Of a stretch of DNA of 64,000 nucleotides, positions 54,681 to 63,843 are shown piece by piece (the stretch's first letter is position 1; each line of letters opens with the position of its first letter). The translations under genes were made by a program, and so were the position numbers. The notes beneath the pieces were generated by a model. The model was not told the DNA's origin. It did not search any database and saw only the letters and a program-made list of their open reading frames with translations. The DNA is from Bacillota bacterium (GTDB taxonomy: Bacteria > Bacillota > Sulfobacillia > JACIYH01), in NCBI GenBank assembly GCA_040757085.1, contig JBFLXJ010000002.1, positions 1-64,000 on the forward strand, written 5' to 3'.

Positions 54681-55559
54681 TCATACCTCCAGCCAGGAGT
54701 GGGAGTACACGGTCTGGCCGGTGAGGACGCGCACCGTCTTGGCGTAAGCGACCTCCTCCGGCGTCAGCCCGGAGAAGTCGACGTCTTCGCCGTCCATCAT
54801 CCGGTGCACCAGCGATACCAGCTCGGGGCGCTTCCCGCGGGCGATGGCCACCAGTTCTTCGTCGAAGGCGTCCACGATCGCGGCCGTGAGCCCGTACTTC
54901 ATGAACATCATCAGGTAGGTGCGATTGAGGTAGGGGCGCAACCGGGTCGGCGTCCCGTTCGATACGTTGGAAAGCCCCACGATGGACTTGCATTCCGGAG
55001 CGATTTCCGACAGCATGCTCATGAACTCCAGGCATGCCTTCACCTGGTTGATGTCCACGCACACGGGGGTGACAATGGGATCTATCCAGATGTCCTCGGC
55101 GGGCACCCCGGCCTGGGTGGCCTTGTACACGAGATCCACGCACAGGGCCGCCCTCTCCGCGGCGTCCCGCGGCATCCCCTCGGTACCCCAGAGCAGGCCC
55201 ACCATGGCACACCCGTACCTGGTGACCAGGGGGAGTTCCTTTTCCAGGCGCTCCGGCTGCAGGGAGATCGAGTTTATGAGGGCCTTGCCCCGGTGCACTT
55301 TCAGCCCCGCCTCCACCGCCTCGGGGTTGGTGGTGTCGAGCGAGAGGGGCAGGTCCACCGCTTCCTGAACCGTCTGGACCAGCCAGGTCATGGTCTCCGG
55401 GCCGCCCTTCCGGGCCGGACCGATGTTGACGTCGATGTAATCCATCCCTGCCTCCGCCTCGTTCCGAACCAGTTCCTGGATCGCGGAGGCGTTCCGTTCT
55501 TTGATGGCGGGGCCGTACGTCTTGGACATGATGTTCAGGTTCTCGCCGATGAGGATCAC
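54681..55559 (-). CDS. acsE: Methyltetrahydrofolate:corrinoid iron-sulfur protein methyltransferase
   Basis: 292 residues from GTG 55559, which aligns with the normal start of AcsE (ILIGENLNIMS) and has GAGGGGGTG upstream; a frame to TTG 55583 overlaps acsC. Pterin-binding TIM barrel: DYIDVNIGPARKGG, LSLDTTNPEAVEAGL, INSISLQPERLEKELPL-type strand, IVGLSNVSNGTPTRLRPYLNR. Transfers the methyl group from methyl-THF to the corrinoid protein. Confidence 0.95.
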   Translation of the reverse strand: MILIGENLNIMSKTYGPAIKERNASAIQELVRNEAEAGMDYIDVNIGPARKGGPETMTWLVQTVQEAVDLPLSLDTTNPEAVEAGLKVHRGKALINSISLQPERLEKELPLVTRYGCAMVGLLWGTEGMPRDAAERAALCVDLVYKATQAGVPAEDIWIDPIVTPVCVDINQVKACLEFMSMLSEIAPECKSIVGLSNVSNGTPTRLRPYLNRTYLMMFMKYGLTAAIVDAFDEELVAIARGKRPELVSLVHRMMDGEDVDFSGLTPEEVAYAKTVRVLTGQTVYSHSWLEV

Positions 55560-55575
55560 CGGTGCCACCCCCTCT

Positions 55576-56934
55576 TCAAGCAACCTGCCAGTTCTTCAGG
55601 TACGCGGGGATGTGGGCACCTTCCCGCGGACCCACCAGCACCCGCCATCCCTTCAACTCATCTTCCAGGGCGCCGCTTTCCGCGGCCAGGTAGCCGGGGA
55701 TGATGATCTTGCGGTGGGCGACCCGGTCGGCGATACCTGACTTCTTGACCAGAGCAGCAATGGTGTCGGCCACGAACTTACCGGCCGCCCAGGCGGTGAG
55801 CACGGACAACCCCTCCGTGTCCTGCACCAGCAACCAGGCCGGCACCCGGCTATTCTCGATTTCACCCGACACGATGAAGTAGGTCAGGGAGAAGTTGGAC
55901 GTGACCAGCACGGGCGAGTTCTCGTCGGGTTGGCCGATGGGGTAAATCCCCTCGCTGGTGGCCATGGGTCGCTGCGGGTCGGTGAAGATGTTCAGGCGGG
56001 CTACCAGGAGCGGGAACAGGGAATGGCCCTCCAGGTCGGAAAGCACCACGATCCCGCCGTACTTGGCGATGAAGGTGGCGGCGATGAGGGCCTCCTTCAT
56101 GGGGTCGTCCGTCATCCGGCAGGGGAACACGATGGTGGGGAACCCCAGGGGACGGAACTTCTTGAGGAGGGCCGCCCGGCGGATGGCCACCTGTTCCTCG
56201 AACGCCGCCTTCAGGCTGCGAGCACCGCCATCCAGCACCACACTCTTCCATCCCAGGTCCAGCAGCCGCCCGCTGGTGGCGATCACCTCGTCGATGGTGC
56301 TCCCCTTCACGCCCAGGGGGCAGTTGTGCTGCTTGGCCAGTTCCAGCATGGCATCCAGGTTCTCCGCCGTCACCCCGTAGAGCAGAGGCCGGCTGCCGGG
56401 TACCGCCTCCAGCGCCCGGGCCAGTACCGCAGGTCGATCGCTCATGAGGATCATTGCTGCCCCGCCCGTTTCCCCGTGAATGCGGGCAGCCACCTGAGCA
56501 AAGCGCTCCCCGTCGCCCGAGGCCGACTCCAGGGCCACCATGTCCGGCTTCAGGGTGAGGCCCACCCGTTCGTAGCGCAGGGTGCGGAACTTATGCAGGC
56601 GGGCGGTGATCTCGTCGTCGCACATGGTGTCGGAGATGAGCAGGGCTATGGCGGTGGGGTTTTCGAACCGCTTCTCGTGCCGGAACAGCACGGTTTCGCC
56701 GCCAATCTTCACCTGCCCGTCGCCGGACCCGATGGTCACCGGACGGATGGGCGGGGCCGAGGCCTCCTCCAGCTTGGCCTTGGCCTCCTCGGAGACGTGG
56801 GGACAGGAAGAGAGTTCGGCCTTACCGGCGGCCAGGTTCATGGCAAAGGCCAGGCAGGTAGGAACCCCGCACTGGCCGCAGTTGGTGCGCGGCAGGAGCT
56901 TGAATATCTCTATACCGGTGAGTGGCATCGACAT
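55576..56934 (-). CDS. acsC: Corrinoid iron-sulfur protein, large subunit
   Basis: 452 residues. N-terminal [4Fe-4S] domain CGQCGVPTCLAFA with NC upstream and a later Cys (SSCPHV), then a TIM barrel and C-terminal B12-binding domain. Carries the cobalamin methyl group from AcsE to acetyl-CoA synthase, together with AcsD. ATG 56934 (AAAGGACGG upstream), 10 bp after acsB. Confidence 0.96.
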   Translation of the reverse strand: MSMPLTGIEIFKLLPRTNCGQCGVPTCLAFAMNLAAGKAELSSCPHVSEEAKAKLEEASAPPIRPVTIGSGDGQVKIGGETVLFRHEKRFENPTAIALLISDTMCDDEITARLHKFRTLRYERVGLTLKPDMVALESASGDGERFAQVAARIHGETGGAAMILMSDRPAVLARALEAVPGSRPLLYGVTAENLDAMLELAKQHNCPLGVKGSTIDEVIATSGRLLDLGWKSVVLDGGARSLKAAFEEQVAIRRAALLKKFRPLGFPTIVFPCRMTDDPMKEALIAATFIAKYGGIVVLSDLEGHSLFPLLVARLNIFTDPQRPMATSEGIYPIGQPDENSPVLVTSNFSLTYFIVSGEIENSRVPAWLLVQDTEGLSVLTAWAAGKFVADTIAALVKKSGIADRVAHRKIIIPGYLAAESGALEDELKGWRVLVGPREGAHIPAYLKNWQVA

Positions 56935-56944
56935 CCGTCCTTTC

Positions 56945-59149
56945 TCAGATGATGGGCTCCATGGTGAGGGCGGGATGCTGCTTCTCCTCCAGGAAGGGCA
57001 GGATCTCTTCCTCTGTGACCCCCACCGTCTCGTCGGCGATGCGGTCCAGCAGGTCGGGCACGCCCAGTTCCTGCGCCCGCCTCTCGAAGCGCTCGCGGAT
57101 TTCCTCCTTCAGAATCTTGGGCATCCACACCAGGCGCAACAGCCCGCCGTCTCCGGCAATGAACTTGCGCTGGGTGATGTAGTACTTGCTGTGGCCTACG
57201 AAGCCGGGGGTACTCACGCCGCCGCCCACCATGCCGGCCAGGGTGGTGAACTTCATCCCGCAAGGGGTCATGCCCGTGTACTCGCGGTTCACCGTCATGA
57301 CCCCGTTGCAGAGGGGCAGCACCGCCGCAATGCACTCGCAACACCCGCAGGTGGTCATGGGGTCATGGACGATGCTGTAGAAGTTGTACCCCTGGATCTT
57401 GCCCCGGGAGGCCTTGGTCACAAACTCGTCCACGCCCTTGAACCGTCCCAGCCTGGAATCCAGGCACTCGCCCTTGAAGACGGGCTGGTTGGGGCCGGTG
57501 GGGTTGATCTCGTACGAGGCCTTGCAGTCCATCCAGTTGTAGGCACCACACAGGCCGGTACGCTCGGGGCTGATCATGCACACGTGCCCGGGAGCAAAGG
57601 ACTGGCACAGGGTGCAGGAATAGTAGGTATCGGTGGCTTCGTCGGTCATACCCTCGATACGCTCGTCGCGCGCCCGGTACACCGCCCGCGCCTTCTCCAG
57701 GATGGGCAGCACGTCCTCTTCCCGCGTGTACAGCTTTACCTGTACCTTGTCGAAGATGGTGCCGAAGTCCTGGTGCAGCTTGGCGTGCAGGATGGACCCG
57801 ATGTGGCGCAGCTTGAATCCCTTCTCCCTGGCGGCCTTGCTGATGCGGTACCAGGCGATGTCGCGCTGGCCGATGTGCATGACGCCCTGAGCGTAGTTCA
57901 CCAGGTGGTGGATCTGCCGCTCCAGGATGGGCTCGAAGTCCTCCTGCATCTTGCGCCCGGCCACTTCCACCACCACGGCCAAAGGCAGGTGTGAGCCGGG
58001 AGGAACGTCGTCGATCTCGGGTCCGACAACCTCAATCTTACCGTCCTCCACCTCGTCCATGCTCTTCATGGTGCACCATTCCACGCAGGGGCTGTGACCG
58101 CCGCCGCACTCCAGGTACACGTCGTCCTTGCGCACCCGCTCGCCCTCGAAGGCGGGGCCGTAAGCAACAGGCACCGGCACCTTGGTGACCGTCACCTTCA
58201 GGCCGCGCACCTCGATGGCCTTGGCCACAATGTGGTCGTGGGGCACGTTGGAGACCACGTGCTCGTAGGTGCACACCCCGCTGGGCAGGATCTGGGGGAT
58301 GGGGGTATCGGCAACGGTGGGGAACCCCCAGTTGATGGCGCCCGCGGCGGTGGCGTACCACTCGTCGGTCACCGTGCCCAGGGCCAGCACGAAGGCGAAA
58401 ATGCGGTCTTTGTTGTAAATGAGGATCTTGCGGAAGTCACCGGGCTCGACGCCGCCGAAGGACATGGCCGCCCGGGTGGCGAAGCCGATGGCGAACACGG
58501 CCGAGGTGATGTCCGGACCGAAGGTGACCAGGCGCGTGGGCCATCCGATCTGCACCCCCGCCTCCACCAGTTGCTCTCCGAAACGCACCCCGTTGTGCTC
58601 TGCGGCCATGAAAACGTAGAGCATCTTTTCCTGCAGTTCCTGGGCTATCTTGGCCGCTACTTCGGGCGAGGGCGCCGCGCCCACGATGGCAGCGAAGCCG
58701 GGCGCGGTGCCGTCCACGAACTCGATGCCGCGCCGACGAAGGATGATGTCGTCGGCCGCCCCCAGCCAGATGCGGCCGTCCACCGGCTCTTCCTGCTTGG
58801 TGTAAAAGTCGGGATCCTCCAGGTACCGGATGGCCTCGATGATCTCCTCAGCGAACATGGTGGCCATGCCGGCATCCAGGACTGGTCCCAGATAAGGAAG
58901 GTGGATGTCCTCCCGCACGGGCGGAGGGAGCAGCGACTTTGCCCTCTTCAGCACCGGCTCCATGTCGCCCAGGGTCTTAACAGGCACCCCCAGGATGCCA
59001 TAGATGACGGGCAAATAGTAACCGGTATTGGGGAAGCCCACCTCCTGCCTGGCCCCCCAGCGGTCCATGGCCTGCTGCCACTTCTCTTCCGCCCGGGCCA
59101 CCAGTTTGTGGGCACCACGGATGGCTGCCGAAGCGATGATCTTGGACAT
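56945..59149 (-). CDS. acsB: Acetyl-CoA synthase, CODH/ACS complex
   Basis: 734 residues from ATG 59149, the full bacterial length including the N-terminal CODH-binding domain that archaeal CdhC lacks. The A-cluster ligand pattern is intact: C-x2-C-x8-C-x9-C in CTLCQSFAPGHVCMISPE...C, and C-G-C in TTCGCCEC. Joins CO, the corrinoid-bound methyl group and CoA into acetyl-CoA. 16 bp after acsA. Confidence 0.97.
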   Translation of the reverse strand: MSKIIASAAIRGAHKLVARAEEKWQQAMDRWGARQEVGFPNTGYYLPVIYGILGVPVKTLGDMEPVLKRAKSLLPPPVREDIHLPYLGPVLDAGMATMFAEEIIEAIRYLEDPDFYTKQEEPVDGRIWLGAADDIILRRRGIEFVDGTAPGFAAIVGAAPSPEVAAKIAQELQEKMLYVFMAAEHNGVRFGEQLVEAGVQIGWPTRLVTFGPDITSAVFAIGFATRAAMSFGGVEPGDFRKILIYNKDRIFAFVLALGTVTDEWYATAAGAINWGFPTVADTPIPQILPSGVCTYEHVVSNVPHDHIVAKAIEVRGLKVTVTKVPVPVAYGPAFEGERVRKDDVYLECGGGHSPCVEWCTMKSMDEVEDGKIEVVGPEIDDVPPGSHLPLAVVVEVAGRKMQEDFEPILERQIHHLVNYAQGVMHIGQRDIAWYRISKAAREKGFKLRHIGSILHAKLHQDFGTIFDKVQVKLYTREEDVLPILEKARAVYRARDERIEGMTDEATDTYYSCTLCQSFAPGHVCMISPERTGLCGAYNWMDCKASYEINPTGPNQPVFKGECLDSRLGRFKGVDEFVTKASRGKIQGYNFYSIVHDPMTTCGCCECIAAVLPLCNGVMTVNREYTGMTPCGMKFTTLAGMVGGGVSTPGFVGHSKYYITQRKFIAGDGGLLRLVWMPKILKEEIRERFERRAQELGVPDLLDRIADETVGVTEEEILPFLEEKQHPALTMEPII

Positions 59150-59165
59150 CTCTCTCCCCCCGTCC

Positions 59166-61130
59166 CTAGAGGGCTTCCAGCCCGCGGCGCATGGCCATGT
59201 CGTAGAGGACCCGCTCACGCGCCTTGTCGATACCCAGGGCCTTCCTCTTTGCGTCGATGTGCTCGATCATGAGCCGCGCCGCCTTGATCGGATCGGGCTC
59301 GTAGGCCCACCTGGCCTTCACCTTTTCTTCCAGCCCTTCGAACAGCATGCGGGTGAACTTCTCGCTGCCCGTGGTGGGCCAGGTCACCCCGAATACGGTG
59401 AACACGCCCGAGGCCACAAAGTACTGCCCGATGGCGATGGCCTTTTCGCTCATCCACTCGGGCGCCGCCCCCGCGGCAGGCAGGTCGCTGATGTCGTCGC
59501 CCAGGCCGCCCTCCTTCACCATGGCCGTGGCCGCCATCAGGATGCGGCTGTTGTCCACGCATGCCCCCATGTGGATGACGGGGGGCAAGCCCACGGCCTC
59601 GCACACCTCGGCCAGACCGCCGCCCGCGTACCTGGCCGCCGCCTCCGGGGTGAGGAGGCCCGCCTTGGCGCAGGCGATGGCGCTGCAACCGGTCTGGAGG
59701 ACTAGCACGTCGTTTTTGATCAGTTCCTTCACCATTTCCACGTGCACGGAGTCGTGCTTGACCCGCGGGTTGTTGCAACCAACCACCCCGGCCACGCCCC
59801 GAATGCGCCCGTTGATGATGTTGTCATTGAGGGGCCGGTAGGAAGCGCGGAACACACCTCCCAGCAGGTAGTCGATGGTTTCGTGGCTGAACCCGGCCAC
59901 GAAATCCACCCGGTGGGGAGGTACTTCTACCCGGCCCGTGCGGTGGGGGAATGCCTCGATGGCGGCGCGCACGATGGCCTTGGCCGCGTTGACGGCATCG
60001 TGCTCGTGGAACTCAATGTGGGTGGCTCCCGGGATGTGCGCCCGGTTGGAAGTGGTGATGATCCTGGTGTGATAGCACTGGGCCACCTTGGGCAGGGACT
60101 GCATGATGCACTGCACGTCCACCACCATGGCATCCACCACGCCGGTGACGATGGCCAGTTCCTGCTGCAGGAAGTTACCCGCGATGGGGACGCCGTGGCG
60201 CATGAGGATCTCATTGGCCGTGCAGCATATGCCGGCCACGTTGATGCCCTCCGCCCCTTTGGCGCGGGCCAGGGCCAGCATCTCCGGGTCTTCGGCCGCC
60301 ACCACGATCATTTCCGAAAGCAGGGGCTCGTGCCCGTGCACGATCACGTTCACGTGGTCGGGCTTGAGTACCCCCAGGTTCACCTGACCCAGGATGGGCT
60401 GCGGGGTGCCGAACAATACGTCCTGCAACTCGGTGCCGATCATGGACCCGCCCCAGCCATCCGCCAGGGCAGCCCGCATCCCGTGCAAAAGCAGGGTCTC
60501 GGCGTCCTGGTCCACACCCATATGGGTGCGGTGCAGAGCCTCCACGATTTCCCGGTCGATGCCGCGGGGGACGATGCCCAGCTTACGCCATATCTCCTGC
60601 CGCTTGAGGGGGGCCTTCTTGATGAAGGCCAGTTCCCCTTCCTGCTGGGAAAACTGGGCCAGGGCCGCCTTCCCCACGTCCAGGGCTATTTCCTCGATGG
60701 GCCGGTCCCCCACCTCAATGCCGAAATCGAGGGCCAGCTTCAGGAGCTTGTACTCATCTTTGATGGTGTAACCGGGCGCCTCTCCCTTGGCGGCCGCAAT
60801 CAGGGTTTCTGCCACCGCCCTCCCGTGGTCGGAGTGGGCGGCCGCCCCCGCGGCAATCATGCGCAGGAAGTTGCGGGCCGATATGGTGTCGGTGGTGGCC
60901 CCGCATACACCGGTCACTTCCACTTCCAGGTCCGACTTGCCACGGGGCAGCAGCACCCGGCAGGGGCCCATGGCGCAGTTGCGGCAGCAACTACCCTCCG
61001 CCCCTATGGGACAGGGCTTGACGTGATCCGCCCGAAGGAAGGCGGTCGACACCCCGTCCTGCTGGGCCTTGCCCAGCAACTGCACCGTGGCCGGGCACGC
61101 ACTCCTGTCCAAATGGTCCGCCATTGCCAT
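59166..61130 (-). CDS. acsA: Ni-Fe carbon monoxide dehydrogenase catalytic subunit
   Basis: 654 residues. N-terminal B/D-cluster cysteines CPIGAEGSCCRNCAMGPC (about 40-57), C-cluster motifs VHGHEPLLSE, GICCTANEIL, VDVQCIMQS, GCNNPR, LQTGCSAIACAK and MGACVDNSR. A bacterial CooS/AcsA that reduces CO2 to CO for acetyl-CoA synthase. Followed by acsB; preceded by acsD, with AAGGAGAGGT before the ATG. Confidence 0.97.
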   Translation of the reverse strand: MAMADHLDRSACPATVQLLGKAQQDGVSTAFLRADHVKPCPIGAEGSCCRNCAMGPCRVLLPRGKSDLEVEVTGVCGATTDTISARNFLRMIAAGAAAHSDHGRAVAETLIAAAKGEAPGYTIKDEYKLLKLALDFGIEVGDRPIEEIALDVGKAALAQFSQQEGELAFIKKAPLKRQEIWRKLGIVPRGIDREIVEALHRTHMGVDQDAETLLLHGMRAALADGWGGSMIGTELQDVLFGTPQPILGQVNLGVLKPDHVNVIVHGHEPLLSEMIVVAAEDPEMLALARAKGAEGINVAGICCTANEILMRHGVPIAGNFLQQELAIVTGVVDAMVVDVQCIMQSLPKVAQCYHTRIITTSNRAHIPGATHIEFHEHDAVNAAKAIVRAAIEAFPHRTGRVEVPPHRVDFVAGFSHETIDYLLGGVFRASYRPLNDNIINGRIRGVAGVVGCNNPRVKHDSVHVEMVKELIKNDVLVLQTGCSAIACAKAGLLTPEAAARYAGGGLAEVCEAVGLPPVIHMGACVDNSRILMAATAMVKEGGLGDDISDLPAAGAAPEWMSEKAIAIGQYFVASGVFTVFGVTWPTTGSEKFTRMLFEGLEEKVKARWAYEPDPIKAARLMIEHIDAKRKALGIDKARERVLYDMAMRRGLEAL

Positions 61131-61162
61131 ACCTCTCCTTCCTGCCTCTGGCCCTTCCGGCC

Positions 61163-62116
61163 TCAGGCGGCAGCACCCATCATCTCAGCCAGGTATCCCC
61201 TGACCAGCCGGACCGCCTCGGGATGCCTCATGATGAGCACGTCCGCCCCTGCCAGCGCCAGGAGGACCGCGGTGATGGCTTCCATCAAGATTCCCCGCTT
61301 GCCCGGGTCACCCAGGTTGGGGTCCTCCAGCCTTACTTCTTTGACCTTCCACACCTCTCTGGCCAGGTTGCACACCAGGGGGAACTGCAGCCGGTCATCC
61401 TGCTGCACGAGGGCGGCCATGCGCATGCGCTCCATCACGGAATAGGTGTACTCCAGACCGTACCCCAGGCCGCCCACGGTGGGGTCCATCACCAGCAGTT
61501 CATCGGGCACCCCCAGGTTGCCCAGGAGGATGTTCAATTGCTTGGCCAGGTTGACGTCGATGGGGGTAGAGGCGATCACCGTGTGGCGGTAGCCGATGGC
61601 GGGCGCCCCGATCTTCTTGTAGTTCTTGTCTTGCACGGGTCCAACCACCAGATGCTTTCCCTCGCACACCTCGCACACCTGGCGCAGCACCTCGGCGTCC
61701 TTCTCCACGTCTCCCGAGCCCCACACGATGAGGGGGACGTTCAGGGCATCTGCCACCCGTTTGGCGGTGGCCGCCGCTTCCTCGGCGGGGCGGTTGAGAC
61801 CGTTGGGATCCGTGCTCACAAGCTGCAGGCACACCATTTCCGCCCCGTAGGCGTCCACGCACTTCCTGGCCCAGGCTACCGGGTCAGACACCACGTCAGC
61901 GAAAGGCTCCAGGGCAGCGGGGGGCCAGTCGCCCGGTGCTACGTCGTACACCTCCATGGCGATGCGAGGCGGATTGCCCATCTCCCCCTCAAACAGATGG
62001 AAGGGATAGCAACCGGCGTTCCCCACCTTGACCGCCCGATCGGGAGGTCCCAGGGAAATCTCCTTCACCTTGCCCGTGTACGAAATGGTGGGTATGGAAA
62101 AAGCCAACGAACTCAC
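61163..62116 (-). CDS. acsD: Corrinoid iron-sulfur protein, small subunit
   Basis: 317 residues from GTG 62116 (GGAGAGA upstream). TIM-barrel AcsD/CdhD family: KVKEISLGPPDRAVKVG, VWGSGDVEKDAEVLRQV, NLAKQLNILLGNLGVPDELLVMDPTVGGLGYGLEYT-type region at about 200-240. Forms the AcsCD heterodimer. Placed before acsA here, not next to acsC. Confidence 0.94.
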   Translation of the reverse strand: MSSLAFSIPTISYTGKVKEISLGPPDRAVKVGNAGCYPFHLFEGEMGNPPRIAMEVYDVAPGDWPPAALEPFADVVSDPVAWARKCVDAYGAEMVCLQLVSTDPNGLNRPAEEAAATAKRVADALNVPLIVWGSGDVEKDAEVLRQVCEVCEGKHLVVGPVQDKNYKKIGAPAIGYRHTVIASTPIDVNLAKQLNILLGNLGVPDELLVMDPTVGGLGYGLEYTYSVMERMRMAALVQQDDRLQFPLVCNLAREVWKVKEVRLEDPNLGDPGKRGILMEAITAVLLALAGADVLIMRHPEAVRLVRGYLAEMMGAAA

Positions 62117-62150
62117 CCCATTCTCTCCGGCCGGGCCGGGTTATCGCATG

Positions 62151-62378
62151 CTAAGCCGGGTTCTTGCGGCGTTCGCTTCCGTACCAGTCGGAACTGTACC
62201 AGTACCGCTCGCTCGTCCTCAGGTAACGCAGCATCTCCTCACGGTCGCGCAACTTGCGGCGCCAGTTACCCTCGTCCTGGCCCGCCGGCTTTCCCGGCTC
62301 GTAAGTGGGTCCCAGCACCTCCACCCTGACGCCATCGAACCTGGTCTTTTCCTCCTTGACCTCCACTTTCTTGCACAC
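62151..62378 (-). CDS. Small conserved-looking protein leading the acs operon (75 aa)
   Basis: 75 residues from GTG 62378 (CAGGGGG upstream). Very charged: KKVEVKEEKTRF start, then DGVRVEVLGPTYEPGKP, a basic/acidic helix around residues 38-57, and a Tyr/Trp-rich patch ERYWYSSDWYGSERR near the end. No cysteines besides Cys2 and no membrane segment. I do not recognise a family. First gene of the 19-kb acs/hdr/met cluster, 34 bp before acsD, so it may be an accessory or regulatory factor of the complex. Confidence 0.65.
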   Translation of the reverse strand: MCKKVEVKEEKTRFDGVRVEVLGPTYEPGKPAGQDEGNWRRKLRDREEMLRYLRTSERYWYSSDWYGSERRKNPA

Positions 62379-62687
62379 CCCCTGCTGTCTCAGCCCGGAT
62401 AGCCCAGTTCTCCATATTCGGTGCCAGCAGCCATCATCCCCCTGTCCACCAAATAATCGAACTTTCTGTATACATAAGTAACAGGGCCGGGATGTCTGCC
62501 CGACCCTGATAACTCACCGAGCTCATTTTGCCGTCGCGCCACCTCCCGCGCCGGCAAGCCGACACCGGGCCGGCGGCCACTGCCACTGACATCAGGACCC
62601 GGACCCCTTCCCCCGCGGGAATCCAGCCGTCCACCCTGTGGTCAAGATTATGCGCTTCGGCTTTTCAGCAACCGATACTGCAATCAC
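62379..62687 (-). other. Leader region of the acs operon
   Basis: About 300 nt between the predicted start site and the first gene on the minus strand. It includes an initial imperfect hairpin (62646-62685), a GC-rich middle, the strong hairpin at 62482-62508, and a 15-codon frame (ATG near 62440, ending TGA at 62396-62394). It fits no riboswitch class I could recognise. A long structured leader before such a costly operon suggests post-initiation control (inference). Confidence 0.5.
62482..62508 (-). terminator. Strong hairpin in the acs leader (terminator or attenuator)
   Basis: Stem CAGGGTCGGG/CCCGGCCCTG (10 bp with one G-U pair in the minus-strand RNA) and a 7-nt loop, followed by TTACTTATGT. 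It could stop HD-GYP read-through or act as an attenuator for the acs transcript. The U tract is imperfect. Confidence 0.5.
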
Positions 62688-62717
62688 ATTATAACGAATC
62701 AACACCCCCCCTGTAAA
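62688..62717 (-). promoter_or_regulatory. Sigma-A-type promoter of the acs/hdr/met operon
   Basis: Minus strand TTTACA (62717-62712; 5 of 6 consensus), 18-bp spacer, perfect TATAAT (62693-62688). The only strong promoter found upstream of the 19-kb cluster. It lies just after the HD-GYP stop. Confidence 0.75.
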
Positions 62718-62733
62718 GGAACCGCCGACCGTA

Positions 62734-63831
62734 TCAATATCGCCTGGTCAACTGCTTAAATGAGGGCGGGTAATCGTCCAGCACCCCCGCTATGGTCACG
62801 TCGGGATGGGCGGCCAATTCGATTTCCTGCGGCGGGACGGGGCGCAGCTCTGGATCGGAGAATAGGCGTACCCGGGGCAACCACTGGCTGGCGGGGGTAT
62901 ACGCCACCACCGCACCCAGTTCGCCTGTGCTCAGTTTCACCACCGTACCGATCGGGTAGGGAGCAATACGCTGGCAAAACCTGTCCACCAGGGACGCGTC
63001 GTACAGTTCCCCCCGACCCTCCCGGAGATGAACCAGGCCTGCATGCGGGGGCACCCCCCGCCGGTACACCCGGTCGCTGGTCATGGCGTCAAATACATCG
63101 GCAATGGCCACCACGCGCCCTACCAGGGTGATCTCCCGCCCCGCCAGGCCCTGCGGGTACCCGGAACCGTTCATCCTCTCGTGGTGATCCAGGGCCGCAT
63201 GAGCGGCCAGGTAACTCGCTCGTACGTACCGCACCATGAGGCGGTAGCCCTCCATGGGGTGAGCCCGTACCAGCGCCCACTCATCCTGCCCGAGGGCGCC
63301 CGGCTTGCCCAATATCTCCCGGGAGATGCGAATCTTGCCCAGGTCGTGCAGGATGGCCCCCATCCCCAGGTCAGTCAGTTCACAATCGGACATGCCCAGA
63401 GCGATACCCAGGACCCCCGCCAGGATGCATACGTTGACAGAATGAACACAGGTATAGTCATCGTGACAACGGAGGGCGGAAAGGCTCAGGACCACGTTGG
63501 AGCTTTCCCGCAATTCCCATATCACCCTCCTGACCACCTCAGCCACCCTGCCCAGGTCGGGCTCCTGCCCGTGCACCACCCCTTCCAGTACCGAGTGGAC
63601 CGCTCGCGTGGCCATGGTCCGGGTTTCCTCACATATCGCATCGTCTATCTCCACGTCATCGAGCAGCCAGTCGCGAATGACCACGCGCGTGAATCCCCGC
63701 TCCCTGAGCCGGGCGATGAGGGACCGCGTCAGGGCGACTCCGGCTCCCACCAGTACTTGTCCGGAGGCAGTGCACACGGAACGGGCCAGCACTTCTCCTT
63801 CCAGTTCATCGCTCAGGGCGACCACGCGCAT
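62734..63831 (-). CDS. HD-GYP domain phosphodiesterase
   Basis: 365 residues. The N-terminal ~100 residues resemble the regulatory DUF3391-like leader seen in some HD-GYP proteins. The catalytic domain follows with HDLGKIRI, an HPMEGY histidine, HHERMNGSGYPQGLAG (HHE and GYP) and AIADVFDAMTSDR, the full c-di-GMP/cGAMP phosphodiesterase set. No transmembrane helix, so cytosolic. ATG at 63831. A second c-di-GMP hydrolase flanks the other side of the Wood-Ljungdahl cluster. Confidence 0.92.
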   Translation of the reverse strand: MRVVALSDELEGEVLARSVCTASGQVLVGAGVALTRSLIARLRERGFTRVVIRDWLLDDVEIDDAICEETRTMATRAVHSVLEGVVHGQEPDLGRVAEVVRRVIWELRESSNVVLSLSALRCHDDYTCVHSVNVCILAGVLGIALGMSDCELTDLGMGAILHDLGKIRISREILGKPGALGQDEWALVRAHPMEGYRLMVRYVRASYLAAHAALDHHERMNGSGYPQGLAGREITLVGRVVAIADVFDAMTSDRVYRRGVPPHAGLVHLREGRGELYDASLVDRFCQRIAPYPIGTVVKLSTGELGAVVAYTPASQWLPRVRLFSDPELRPVPPQEIELAAHPDVTIAGVLDDYPPSFKQLTRRY

Positions 63832-63843
63832 GGCCCATTCCGC

